NCBI GenBank assembly: GCA_021772985.1
Contig: JAJFKX010000037.1
Location: 44,004 to 108,003, forward strand
Origin: Gammaproteobacteria bacterium
GTDB lineage: Bacteria; Pseudomonadota; Gammaproteobacteria; Xanthomonadales; Wenzhouxiangellaceae
Length of the DNA stretch: 64,000 bases
Reading direction: 5' to 3'
The position numbers and the translations under genes were made by a program. This document shows positions 36,025 through 45,273 of the stretch, piece by piece (positions within the stretch are counted from its first letter, which is position 1; each line of letters starts with the position of its first letter). The notes under the pieces are model-generated. The model had not been told where the DNA came from. It did no database searches and saw only the letters and a list, made by a program, of their open reading frames with translations.

Positions 36025-36436
36025 ATTCATTGAATTTGTACCTAACAATATAGAGACAGGAATGATCTATATCTCTATGGAAAACGCTGTAGCTATTCAT
36101 AAATGTGCTTGTGGGTGCGGCCAAGAGGTTATAACACCATTTTCACCTACTGAATGGAAGCTCATCTTTGACGGGAAAGCCGTAACACTAAATCCCTCAA
36201 TCGGGAATTGGAGCTTCGCTTGCCGATCACATTACTGGATAAAGAGAAACCGTATACTGTGGGCAGAAAGATGGTCACAGGCTAAGATTGAACAGAACCG
36301 GAGCTATGACAAAGCCCTTAAGGTGAAATACTATAATCAGTCCACAGAGGTGGATACATCATTAGACGTGATATCGGCAGGAAGCTCAACGAATAATGGA
36401 ATATGGATGAGATTAAGGCGCCTGTTCAGAATTTGA
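35990..36436 (+). CDS. DUF6527-type protein of the ubiquitin-like operon
   Basis: The 148-residue product has the Cys cluster HKCACGCGQEV followed by a beta segment with WKLIFDGKAVTLNPSIG and a second metal-ligand pair WSFACRSHYWI. This matches DUF6527 proteins that accompany multiubiquitin and E1 genes, and implies a zinc-bound fold. Its job in the pathway (peptidase, carrier or target) is not established to my knowledge. It overlaps the E1 gene by 35 bases and ends the operon. No JAB peptidase is present. Confidence 0.75.
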   Translation: MKKKTSSHLRHKFIEFVPNNIETGMIYISMENAVAIHKCACGCGQEVITPFSPTEWKLIFDGKAVTLNPSIGNWSFACRSHYWIKRNRILWAERWSQAKIEQNRSYDKALKVKYYNQSTEVDTSLDVISAGSSTNNGIWMRLRRLFRI

Positions 36437-36553
36437 ATCTAGTCGGATGTTTTAATTATATTAATTCATTGGCAAATGGACGAAAAAGGGCTTTGTTTAG
36501 GCATTCCCAAATGTCCGCTTCGGGTACTAAGCCGCCTCTTACTAACCCTATTT

Positions 36554-36590
36554 CAATGACTGCTTTGAGTATACAACACTCATTCAGCTA
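36554..36590 (+). repeat. Module-boundary hairpin repeat, copy R3 (decayed)
   Basis: AATGACTGCTTTGAGTATAC followed by AACACTCATTCAG keeps the core and rough arms but loses the usual tail. The upstream partner segment survives as CCGCTTCGGGTACTAAGCCG. The surrounding 36437-36904 has no convincing gene. Confidence 0.6.
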
Positions 36591-36904
36591 ACTTAAAAAC
36601 AAGACACTTTCCCACTCATTCAGCTCGCAGCCTAAATGGACGTTGTTTGCCCATAACAGTCATTTGTGCAAGCGGGCTAGAACCGGCCAACCATTATTCA
36701 ATGATGACAATCCCTATGGCTGTCTTATCTGTCTTTGGTTGGAGGCACGCGATGATATTGTCCACAACCCCAATATCAATCACCCCAGATACATCAAGTT
36801 AGCGGAGTCCGTCCGGTTCCACGATGCTACCTACAGCAAGGTTAATCCATCTGTAAACGTCATATAATTTTCTTCAATCAGAACGTGATATACCCGTTTT
36901 ATAC

Positions 36905-38929
36905 TCACTCGTAACACAATTGATCACGCTGTAATGGTTTGGAGGTATACCAGAGGCGCTCAAATTCGGCAGCATACATATCCGCTAGCACAGGGTCTGG
37001 CAGGATCACCAAGTTTTCATCGTTATTACGGCTGACCCCGCTATCAGCCAGAGAGCCTGTTGCAATGGTATCTTGGTCGAAAATCATAACTGAATGCCGC
37101 AAAAAATGTGGGTTCGAGTCTAGTCGAATCTCAATGTCTGCATCTCCGCAAAGGAAGGTTTTTAGCGATGAAGGCCCACGATTTAATAACACTGAGAACC
37201 TAGCGACTCTTGTTTCTAACAAACCGCGCACGGTCACTCCATTCTTGGCGCGTTCGACGACCTCCCGAGCCAACTCATTGTCGGCAAAGCCAGTTGCCAT
37301 GAAGGTGATAGATCGTTTCGACGCGTTGACTCGAGTGATCAGCTCGTTAACGATCTCATCATCTGGCGAAAACAGTATTTTCACGCCGCGGCTTAGACCT
37401 ATGGCAGGTGCCGTACCTGCGTCCTTCCGTGCTTGACCGAACAACCCTCCCTCAAACATCTGCTCAAAGACCCACTGGTACCTGGCGACGATATCGCCGC
37501 CAGTGAGGACTAAAGCATTGTTGTTATCAAAGTATGTAGACGCTGCCGTTGGCTCCCAAGTCCCGGTCCATACGGAGTGCCCATCGAGGATGGCGAATCT
37601 ATTGCGCATAAAACTTCGGGGCCGAGGTAACTGACCGGAAGGTTCCGTCGTATCAGTCAATACAGCCTTTTGCGTGATCACTGGTATCCCCGCATTTTTC
37701 AAATCATCAATTAGCGAATTATGATACGTGGCCGAATCTAAGTCGGACACAATTCGGACCGTTACTCCCTTACGGTGGGCATCCAGTACCGCATCAACAG
37801 CGGTGCGGCTATTCATTGCAAATACCGCGATATCCAAAGAGGTCTTGCATCGTCTTATCGCGTCGGCGTAACGGGCATCAATACCGAACTTGTTCTGCTG
37901 TGCATACTGGGGTTGCGGGGAAGTGAAAAAGAGTTGCCAAAAATCACCACCTGTACCGACACCGTTGGCAAGTCCAATTTTCGTTGTAACTTTGACGTCC
38001 TGAGACATGATCCACCCGGTAGTGCCGTTTTCCGCATGACCTCGTATCCAGTTCGGATTATCCGAGTTACGAAAAAGAGTCAACTTTTGCCCAGCGGCAA
38101 GTTGATCAATAATCTCCGAATTCTGGTCCTGTTCACGAAAAATAGACAGACCACTCAACAGTGTTTCAAGTTCTCCTGGATTGTGGGGCGGTGTTTGTTT
38201 TAGATATTTCCACGCTGCTAGAGCCACAACAACTAACAAAGCGACAAGTATCACTGATTTGGTGATCAAGTACCGCCAATTCTTATGCTTTTTGTGAGCT
38301 GATTCTTTATTTGATACAGTGGCATTGCCTTGGAGAAACGGAATCCAATTCTCTTTGTAGTTCAAGTCGTAAAAATAGTCACTATGCTTAAATTTCGGGT
38401 TCCACTGTTGGGTCAGCTCCTCATCAGAATGCTCGAAGCCACGCAGTCCCGATTGGCCTGCATCCGAGACAACCCATTCAACGACTCGCGCCCACAAGTC
38501 CTGACCACCGAATTGATTCAAGACACTGAGAATCTGCCCACGTTCAGCGATTTTCTTCCAAGAATAGTCCCGCCGGATGATGCTGCCGCAGAGGATTACG
38601 CGCTCAAGGCGCATTTCTGGAAATTTTTCAAGCGCTTGTGCGACAAGGTATGATCCAAGACTGTGCGCAATGATCGCCGGACGCTCGCAACGCAGGCGAT
38701 CACACTGTCGCGAGTATTCGTCCCGAAACCAATCAACCTTACGTTCTCGCTGGCCCGGTATCAAAAGTTGAAGCGCAAGGAAGTTACCAAAGTCGAGTGG
38801 CACAACGGTGAACCCTGCATGTCCGAGGAGTGGTGTGACGTCTTTCTGCCACTTTCCCCTCGTTTTGATCCCGTGAAGAGAAAATACCACTTCCGACGGG
38901 ATAGGGTTTGTATTTAAACTGTCGCTCAA
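36905..38929 (-). CDS. Alpha/beta hydrolase-TM-SH3-phospholipase D-like fusion protein
   Basis: This 674-residue protein joins four parts. Residues 1-200 are a serine hydrolase (SLHGIKTRG, elbow AHSLGS with Ser90). Residues ~217-243 are one membrane helix. Residues ~255-310 are a bacterial SH3 domain (GLSIFREQDQ to GWIMSQDV). Residues ~345-660 are a PLD-type double domain. Its first HKD site reads RNRFAILDG instead of H-X-K, and the second reads RHSVMIFDQ, keeping His but losing Lys, so PLD catalysis is doubtful. The hydrolase half resembles the second domain of the gene at 43256. The cell wall could be bound through SH3. No known system matches. Confidence 0.75.
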   Translation of the reverse strand: MSDSLNTNPIPSEVVFSLHGIKTRGKWQKDVTPLLGHAGFTVVPLDFGNFLALQLLIPGQRERKVDWFRDEYSRQCDRLRCERPAIIAHSLGSYLVAQALEKFPEMRLERVILCGSIIRRDYSWKKIAERGQILSVLNQFGGQDLWARVVEWVVSDAGQSGLRGFEHSDEELTQQWNPKFKHSDYFYDLNYKENWIPFLQGNATVSNKESAHKKHKNWRYLITKSVILVALLVVVALAAWKYLKQTPPHNPGELETLLSGLSIFREQDQNSEIIDQLAAGQKLTLFRNSDNPNWIRGHAENGTTGWIMSQDVKVTTKIGLANGVGTGGDFWQLFFTSPQPQYAQQNKFGIDARYADAIRRCKTSLDIAVFAMNSRTAVDAVLDAHRKGVTVRIVSDLDSATYHNSLIDDLKNAGIPVITQKAVLTDTTEPSGQLPRPRSFMRNRFAILDGHSVWTGTWEPTAASTYFDNNNALVLTGGDIVARYQWVFEQMFEGGLFGQARKDAGTAPAIGLSRGVKILFSPDDEIVNELITRVNASKRSITFMATGFADNELAREVVERAKNGVTVRGLLETRVARFSVLLNRGPSSLKTFLCGDADIEIRLDSNPHFLRHSVMIFDQDTIATGSLADSGVSRNNDENLVILPDPVLADMYAAEFERLWYTSKPLQRDQLCYE

Positions 38930-39889
38930 ACGAGCACTCCAAAGTGTATTCTACATGTCTGCATTGCAGGAAATAGTAGTGTTTCTCAGAGAACTGCCTC
39001 TTCACTCAAGAATATAAGAAAGATTAAGCTCCCCATTTCGCTTAACCTTACACTAAGCAGATAGCGGGCGGCAATTTTTACGAGACTAGTTACTATAAAG
39101 GAGCTAATTGCTCGCACATTAAATATTAATTTAATGACATCTATTTTCACAAAAATTGGCTAGATATTTAAAAGCAGACTCGATATATACGAAACCAATA
39201 GATTGAATGTCTTCCGGTGCCAGAATGAATCTAGAAGTTGAGTATGAACTTGTCCTTTTTAGTATTTTCTCTTTTCCGCAGTGTGTTTTGGTAAAAAACT
39301 ACCTTCCATTTCAAGTAGCACAGTCTTGTATATTTCCACTGGCCATCGATTGATTAGGTCACATCATGAGAGGTAGGCAGCACTAGTGGAACTAGAGATA
39401 TAAACCAAAACTTTAAGTAATTATTTATTGCTGTTACCATAAATATCGCTACGTAGTCAAGAAGCTCTTATTTGGCTCATCCAAAAAAGGCTTGTCGGAA
39501 ATGAATAGTGGGGCACTGTGTTTAAGCTACTTGGAATAAACCTTAAATTAGTCAGCTTTTCCAACTCTTTTTCTGTTGGACCGATCATATTGGTGGCATC
39601 ACTTGCTAACAGCAAGATTATTAGCTCGAGTTGTGACGATGCTCCGGGCCCAACCAGTGATGATACCGATTCGCTTGGCTATGCACGTTTTTACCCATTC
39701 TTGGGAAAATATACGAACCGGCAACCATATGAAAATACATCGCTTCGTAGATCCTAGGGATGACCTCGAATTACTCGACCCTGAACTGCTGTGAAACCTC
39801 GTTTCAATCAGCAGAACATACGCTCCTACATGCTATTTACAATATAGCCTGGGAAGGTATCTCATGCTGACGATCATGGATAAGCTAAT
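38930..39889. other. Long intergenic stretch
   Basis: About 960 bases. A 79-codon frame at 39518-39757 lacks a ribosome site and looks like chance. I find no terminator or repeat of note. Promoters for the genes on both sides must lie here. Confidence 0.4.
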
Positions 39890-40780
39890 ATGGAATCAAC
39901 TACTATAACAATCGAAATGATCAATAAACAGTTTGGATTGTTCACCAGTCAAATTCTCAGCTACGCGATATTATTGGCCGCCTCGGGAACATTGGCTATG
40001 GCCTTACTTGATGCTATAAAGGGTTTGATATCAGCGAAATCTCGCTTCCACAAACGCTGCTTGATGAAGTGGCTGAATGCCAGATATGCTGAAATAATCA
40101 AAGCAGACTTGGAAAGCGTGCTCGTTCTCTTGGGCTGCAAGAAACCAAAGCCGTCACATTTTATTGAAGAAGAAGTTCCAGGTGAACCAACAATCACCGA
40201 AGCATGTCATCAAGAACGCCGTTCAAAAGCATTTTGCGAATTAGAGAGCCTATGTAGCGGAATCGACCTAAAAGCGACCGCTAGGCCAGGTAATTTATTC
40301 GAGATCAAAGAAGAACAGGCCTTTTACTCCATGGAAACGAGACAATTTGCCGCCCGTGTTGAGCGCTCACTTGAAGCTGTGTTGCGCCAGCCGGAACGAA
40401 GCAAACTACTGTTTGTGATCCTGGCGGCCCAGCATCCAGGTGCTGCTGAGAGTTGGTTAAAGTTCCTGAATGAATGTCGAGACAGTAGTACGGAAATCAG
40501 CCCTGGAGCAGACCAGAAGGCATCACGGCACCTGGACCAGTTGGTCGAGCTGCTGAATGACAAGCTCGATAGCTTCCAGGTCAATGTGGAATACACATGG
40601 GGAAGAATGAACCGATTCGCCGCAATGGCGCTTGGCGCAGCCCTTCTCCTGATTTTCCTATTGAATTTCTATCCGATTCTACCTGTCATTGACATGGTAC
40701 TGTATTCATTACTAGGCGGCATGGTCTCCCCCGTGGCCAAGAACCTCGTCACAACTATCAAAAGCATTGCCCTGAAATGA
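39890..40780 (+). CDS. Membrane protein, first gene of a three-gene operon
   Basis: The 296-residue product has an N-terminal helix (ILSYAILLAASGTLAMALL), a cytoplasmic helical region of about 200 residues, and a C-terminal hydrophobic pair (MALGAALLLIFLLNFYPILP, then VLYSLLGGMVSP). I recognise no family. Its stop overlaps the next ATG by four bases (ATGA), so it is translationally coupled to the papain-like peptidase. It may be the peptidase's membrane anchor or its pore-forming substrate, by inference. Confidence 0.7.
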   Translation: MESTTITIEMINKQFGLFTSQILSYAILLAASGTLAMALLDAIKGLISAKSRFHKRCLMKWLNARYAEIIKADLESVLVLLGCKKPKPSHFIEEEVPGEPTITEACHQERRSKAFCELESLCSGIDLKATARPGNLFEIKEEQAFYSMETRQFAARVERSLEAVLRQPERSKLLFVILAAQHPGAAESWLKFLNECRDSSTEISPGADQKASRHLDQLVELLNDKLDSFQVNVEYTWGRMNRFAAMALGAALLLIFLLNFYPILPVIDMVLYSLLGGMVSPVAKNLVTTIKSIALK

Positions 40781-41523
40781 GCGTCTTTAACGGCTCTGGC
40801 GTAGTAACCGATAGAGAGATGCCGATTCGCTCAATGCAGCATCGAGAGCTTATGCCCATGCGCCGAAAGGCCATCGACTTGCCGTATATTAAAAATCAGG
40901 CTCCGACACCAGGGGAGGAAGTACAGTGTTGTGTCAGTGCGGCAATCACCGCGTGTATGGAGCATCTCGGCAGAGCGTCTCCACCCATCGAACTTTCTAT
41001 GCTGTATCACTATTTCCAGGTCTCTCCGTACAACCCTCACCGGCCAATGACACTGAAAGAAGGCTTTGACACTGCTGAATTTGATGGAGTGTGCCGCTTG
41101 AGCTTCCATCCATACATTGTGGATTTCATGGGGGTGTCAAAAAGACCGAGCGGACAGGCCCATAACGATGCGCAGGAACAGGCGGTTGAGCGCTATTCCC
41201 AGCCTCGTAGTATCTGGGAGCTAAAAACCTGGAAAGATAGCCTGAATAAAGATATTCCATTGATCTTGGCCTTCTATCTCAACAAGGAACTGTATTTCCG
41301 AATTCCCAACAACAATTTTACCCATCCAACTCTAACCACCCCACGGCCAGCCAATTCGCATGTCGTGATCGTGACAGGGTATGACGATTTCGAACGGCGG
41401 TTCACTATACAGGACTGTCGAGGCAGCGGATTCGGCGATATTGGAAAGTGGTATTTGCCTTATTCGATCGCAATGTCACAGGATTTTTCCAGTGCATTGG
41501 GAATCATCACAAAAATCACCTAA
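40777..41523 (+). CDS. Papain-like (C1/C39-type) cysteine peptidase
   Basis: The 248-residue product has the order Cys...His...Asp of papain-fold enzymes: GEEVQCCVSAAITACME with nucleophile Cys52 (or 51), ANSHVVIVTGYDD with His195, and FTIQDCRGSGFGDIGKWYLP in place of the NSWG block. There is no signal peptide, so it acts in the cytoplasm or at the membrane through its partner. The gene sits between an overlapping membrane-protein gene and a lipoprotein gene 9 bases downstream. The specificity is unknown. Confidence 0.72.
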   Translation: MSVFNGSGVVTDREMPIRSMQHRELMPMRRKAIDLPYIKNQAPTPGEEVQCCVSAAITACMEHLGRASPPIELSMLYHYFQVSPYNPHRPMTLKEGFDTAEFDGVCRLSFHPYIVDFMGVSKRPSGQAHNDAQEQAVERYSQPRSIWELKTWKDSLNKDIPLILAFYLNKELYFRIPNNNFTHPTLTTPRPANSHVVIVTGYDDFERRFTIQDCRGSGFGDIGKWYLPYSIAMSQDFSSALGIITKIT

Positions 41524-41532
41524 GGAGGAAGC

Positions 41533-42831
41533 ATGAAAAAATTACTATTGGTAGGAGTTTGCACGCTATTAGCAGCTTGCGGGTCAACATACAAAGTCAA
41601 ACCCGCGACAGGTGAAGAAACCGGTGGTATTCATTATTATCTGCCGAAGAACCAGGTCCGTGTGACGGTACCAGTTACGCAGACCAAAACAAAGCAGGGC
41701 CGGTTTCATGCGGAAATTGCAAACTGTTTTGAGCTTGCCGATCAACGTAAGCCGGATACCACGGGAACCAGCTACAAACTAGGTGCCCCAACTTATACCC
41801 TACTGGCTGTTCGCGATGATAATCATCGCTACTTTGTTAACCTAGAAAAGCCGGCCAACCCCTTCGTGACACGCACTGGTGAGTTCAACCTTAATCAGTC
41901 CCAGGTACTCACCTCGGCCAAGGCTGGGGCCACCGACTATACTGTCGATTGGGCCATAGACCTTGCTGAAACTGCGGTTAGTTTGGCCACGGCCGCCGGA
42001 GGAACGATTACTCTTTCTAATGGTAAACAATGTTCCGGTTTAGCGAGCAAAACAATAACGGAATTAAACCGCATCCGTGCAATGAAAATCGATTTAGCAG
42101 CTAATCACCGAACATCGATTTCGGAAGAAATCTACAAACAAAAAAAGGCCGATCTGAGTGGAGCTGAGAAAACCCTGTTAGGCTATTTCTATGGTGAGAA
42201 AGTGGTCTCAAAGTACGATCTCAATATTACGGTGGAGCCAGCGTTGACATGGGAAACTGCCGTGGACGTTTGCATGTTCGACGAAAATATGAAGGCGCTA
42301 GAAACTATCGAACAGTTAGCCAAGCACCACTTTCGCGTTTTGAGTGATGGCTGTACAACAACAGCAACTGGCCTAATACTCAGTGTGATTCCCAATCACC
42401 AATCGGGAGACGACCAGACCAACGAAAGCGGGTTGTATTACCGTGTACCAGGTGAGGCTTTGTTCAAACTGGCCTGGCTGGAAACCAAGGTTGTAGTACC
42501 AGCCAGCGGAATCGCTATTACGAAGGTTGACACTCAAACCCTAGGTCAGCAAAACCTGGCGATCGCCCAGTTCGGTGTGACACGATCATTACCCAGGAAA
42601 TTTGGCTTGTTCAAATCCGAGGTGAGTGAATTCACGCTGGACCCGTTGACCGGCGGTATTCAGAAGTTGGCTGTGAATGGTGAGGGACTTGGTAAAACCC
42701 AAGCGTCTGCTCTGAACGACATCGTGTCGAAGAGCCAGACAGACAAAGAATTGGCCAAGCTTACGCGAGAGCGTGATATTCTCAAGCTTAAGAACGAGAT
42801 TGATGAATTGCGTAACCCGGTTGAAGAATAA
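41533..42831 (+). CDS. Lipoprotein (DUF4831-like), last gene of the three-gene operon
   Basis: AGGAGG lies just before the ATG. A lipoprotein signal ends at LAACGS. The mature part begins HYYLPKNQVRVTVPV, which is reminiscent of DUF4831-type proteins, and contains a large beta-rich region with several cysteines. The last 40 residues are a charged coiled coil (LTRERDILKLKNEIDELR). It would sit in the periplasmic face of a membrane, 9 bases downstream of the peptidase gene. A cell-envelope partner for the peptidase/membrane pair is likely but unproven. Confidence 0.7.
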   Translation: MKKLLLVGVCTLLAACGSTYKVKPATGEETGGIHYYLPKNQVRVTVPVTQTKTKQGRFHAEIANCFELADQRKPDTTGTSYKLGAPTYTLLAVRDDNHRYFVNLEKPANPFVTRTGEFNLNQSQVLTSAKAGATDYTVDWAIDLAETAVSLATAAGGTITLSNGKQCSGLASKTITELNRIRAMKIDLAANHRTSISEEIYKQKKADLSGAEKTLLGYFYGEKVVSKYDLNITVEPALTWETAVDVCMFDENMKALETIEQLAKHHFRVLSDGCTTTATGLILSVIPNHQSGDDQTNESGLYYRVPGEALFKLAWLETKVVVPASGIAITKVDTQTLGQQNLAIAQFGVTRSLPRKFGLFKSEVSEFTLDPLTGGIQKLAVNGEGLGKTQASALNDIVSKSQTDKELAKLTRERDILKLKNEIDELRNPVEE

Positions 42832-43255
42832 TGAGATCATGACAAATGTCATGATTTTATTTAATATCAGAAATGTACGAAAAAGAAGCTAGAGATTTGA
42901 GGGCAAAATAAAATGCAAGGGTGAATCAACACTCACACGAGGCTCTGCGCTTAGCAAATAACTTTATCATCCTCTTTGAGGTGAGTCCCGGGTTTCTCCG
43001 AGTCAGGCACTAGGTAAGAACCGGCGAAATATCGATAGCTGTTAGTTTGAGGCTACTTCGTGGCCATCGCGAACGATCAAATAAGAGCAAACTGCCGCCT
43101 TTATAATAGAATAAAATTACTTTTCAAATACGTCTGTAATTTGTCCGTAACGGGAAGAAGTAAATAACTCTGTAATACACTTTAATGACCGACTAACTTC
43201 ATAAGCACTGTGAAACAAAGGCTCAACCGTATTACACATATTCGTTATGCTTTGC
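42832..43255. other. Intergenic stretch between convergent genes
   Basis: These 424 bases hold no gene and no strong hairpin that I can see, although two convergent units end here. Confidence 0.4.
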
Positions 43256-45103
43256 TCAAAATTTAGTTAAAAATGATTTCAAACCGACTATTAATGCCGA
43301 AAGGGAGAACGCATATACTGCCGCTGAATTAGCTGAAACTCCTGTCAAGTTACCAAACAAAAGCGTCCCAACAGCTACGGCTATCCAACCGAATATAAAT
43401 ATTAGAGCTACCCAGCTTAATCCTGAAATTTCCCCAAGAAATTTGACCACTTTATTCTGCTCTTCAACCAAATCTTTCATCGCATTATCGGAGTTCAGAA
43501 TTGGCACCTTTCCTTCAACAACAAATTTAGCGATTTCATTCCATTGTGATTCCACAATACCCGCACTATGTCCTCCCTTGACAAATTTCACAGGGTATAG
43601 GTTGGCTATCGATTGATGTTGCTCAAAGCCGTCGTGGCCTGCGCTGCCTAGATCGACTATTGGGATACCTTGAAGCCCTTTTGGAAACAGTGCAACTACA
43701 GCGTCAGCAGATGCTACATAGTTCATGACCTTCTGAACCTTATATTCTTGCTTTTTCTCGTTGTTAACCGTCCCTTCTTTCGGCATCAGTGAACCCCAAT
43801 CATAGTCGGTCCTCACAACACTTCCCGCAAATACGATGTGATCAAAACTACATGCAGGGTAATCAGCCAAAGCCTTTGCAGCGAGATACGTACCATTCGA
43901 ATGACCAACATAATGAAAATTGGCATCTGGGTATCTGGCACATGCATTTGCATAAACATCCATAAGCCATTCTACCTTCCTATATCGCACCCAGGACAAG
44001 ACAAACGGCGCCATGCCAAAATATCCATAGGTTTCAGTAATAAATGAGAAAGAGCGGTGATTCTCTTGTGCCAATGAATTAATTGCGTTGGCTATTTTCT
44101 TAGTCCAATAGCCACGATCTCGTATCCCGTGAATAACGAAAACAACATCCTTGGCGGCACCATCTGTGAAATTAACATTGTTATTTAGCAAGGCCGAAGA
44201 TGTATCTTTGATGCGATCAATTTCATTTTGGGCTCCAGCTATGGCGACTTGAAAAAAACGCCCACGTTCTAACTTTGCTTCTAGCCCGTCGTTTTGCAAT
44301 GCACTTGCATTATATTCCATATCGACAATGGACGAATGGCCACTCCTAGGAACTGTTATATAGTTAAAAAATTGATTATCCTTATCTGCAATATAGTCAA
44401 TATTGTCCTCAGGAGAGACTATGTCATCAATGGTTCCCAACAATTGAACGACTATGTAACGCGCATCATTAAATTCAGGGTCATCTCGAAACTTTATCCA
44501 ATGTAGGCGCGTTTGAATAAGAAATACAGCGCCTCTCCGGACATCGAAGATCGTGAACTTACGATTGAAGAATACCTCACCAATAAAATTACCGATTCGC
44601 CAACTCAGCTTTTGCAATTTCCCCATGGCGGAAGATACTTCCCAGCCCCTTATCATTCCAGCGATCAGAATGAGCCTATCAATTTTATTCGACCAAGCAC
44701 GTGGTCGTTCCATTAATTCCGCTATTTCAGATTCGCATTGAAAACCAGATACAGTTCCATTTGCTACTAGTACAACCCGGCGAGCAAGAACTGCACCAAA
44801 GCTATGCCCTATTACTCGTACATATTCATAAGAAACACCCTCGCTTGACTTGAGTCTTCTCTGCCAAGCTTTATCAATCGCTGAGATAATAGACTTTACG
44901 ATATCTATCGCTGGTATGGTGCATACCATGTTTGAGTATGGCAGGTCGGGCCGCAATAGATCAGCATCTGGCAGAGAGTAGGTAACTACTTTCGCCATAC
45001 TATCTAATCTTGTTAAACATTGGCCAAAGCCATGGAGTAAAACGACTAACCCACTAGAGTTACCATGACTTTCAACTTCACCATTTTTCCAATCTTTCAT
45101 CAT
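43256..45103 (-). CDS. Tandem alpha/beta hydrolase protein with C-terminal membrane anchor
   Basis: The 615-residue product holds two serine-hydrolase domains. The first has LLHGFGQ and GHSFGA (Ser101). The second has VIHGIRDRGYW and GHSNGTYLAAKALADYP, followed by FDHIVFAGSVVRTDYDWG, close in wording to the hydrolase half of the gene at 36905. Two membrane helices (LSWVALIFIFGWIAVAVGTL and VYAFSLSALIVGL) end the protein. Duplicated hydrolases in one chain are unusual; one copy may be a regulatory pseudoenzyme. Lipid hydrolysis at the membrane is a plausible role. It lies beside boundary repeat R4. Confidence 0.7.
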   Translation of the reverse strand: MMKDWKNGEVESHGNSSGLVVLLHGFGQCLTRLDSMAKVVTYSLPDADLLRPDLPYSNMVCTIPAIDIVKSIISAIDKAWQRRLKSSEGVSYEYVRVIGHSFGAVLARRVVLVANGTVSGFQCESEIAELMERPRAWSNKIDRLILIAGMIRGWEVSSAMGKLQKLSWRIGNFIGEVFFNRKFTIFDVRRGAVFLIQTRLHWIKFRDDPEFNDARYIVVQLLGTIDDIVSPEDNIDYIADKDNQFFNYITVPRSGHSSIVDMEYNASALQNDGLEAKLERGRFFQVAIAGAQNEIDRIKDTSSALLNNNVNFTDGAAKDVVFVIHGIRDRGYWTKKIANAINSLAQENHRSFSFITETYGYFGMAPFVLSWVRYRKVEWLMDVYANACARYPDANFHYVGHSNGTYLAAKALADYPACSFDHIVFAGSVVRTDYDWGSLMPKEGTVNNEKKQEYKVQKVMNYVASADAVVALFPKGLQGIPIVDLGSAGHDGFEQHQSIANLYPVKFVKGGHSAGIVESQWNEIAKFVVEGKVPILNSDNAMKDLVEEQNKVVKFLGEISGLSWVALIFIFGWIAVAVGTLLFGNLTGVSANSAAVYAFSLSALIVGLKSFLTKF

Positions 45104-45156
45104 GCCCCCGCTTTAGTGTCATGCAATCAACATTTCTTTCATTTTATATCCCCGCC

Positions 45157-45209
45157 AAATGGCAGCTTTGAGTATACAGCTGCCATTATCAGATTTCATC
45201 TGAACCTCA
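45157..45209 (+). repeat. Module-boundary hairpin repeat, copy R4 (best preserved)
   Basis: ATGGCAGCT, the loop TTGAGTATAC and AGCTGCCAT form a perfect 9-bp hairpin, followed by TATCAGATTTCATCTGAACC as in the other copies. It lies between the tandem-hydrolase gene and the mobilization operon. Confidence 0.8.
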
Positions 45210-45273
45210 ATTAATTGACATTATGTCAAGTTCCACTTTATACAATCTTAATGATACGACAGGCATTCAAATT

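Noticed and set aside
36643..36867. A 74-codon frame between boundary repeat R3 and the PLD fusion gene
   Set aside because: It has no ribosome site or domain and starts inside repeat-flanking DNA; it could be a remnant but I cannot support it.
39518..39757. A 79-codon frame in the long gap before the three-gene operon
   Set aside because: It lacks a ribosome site and its composition looks random.
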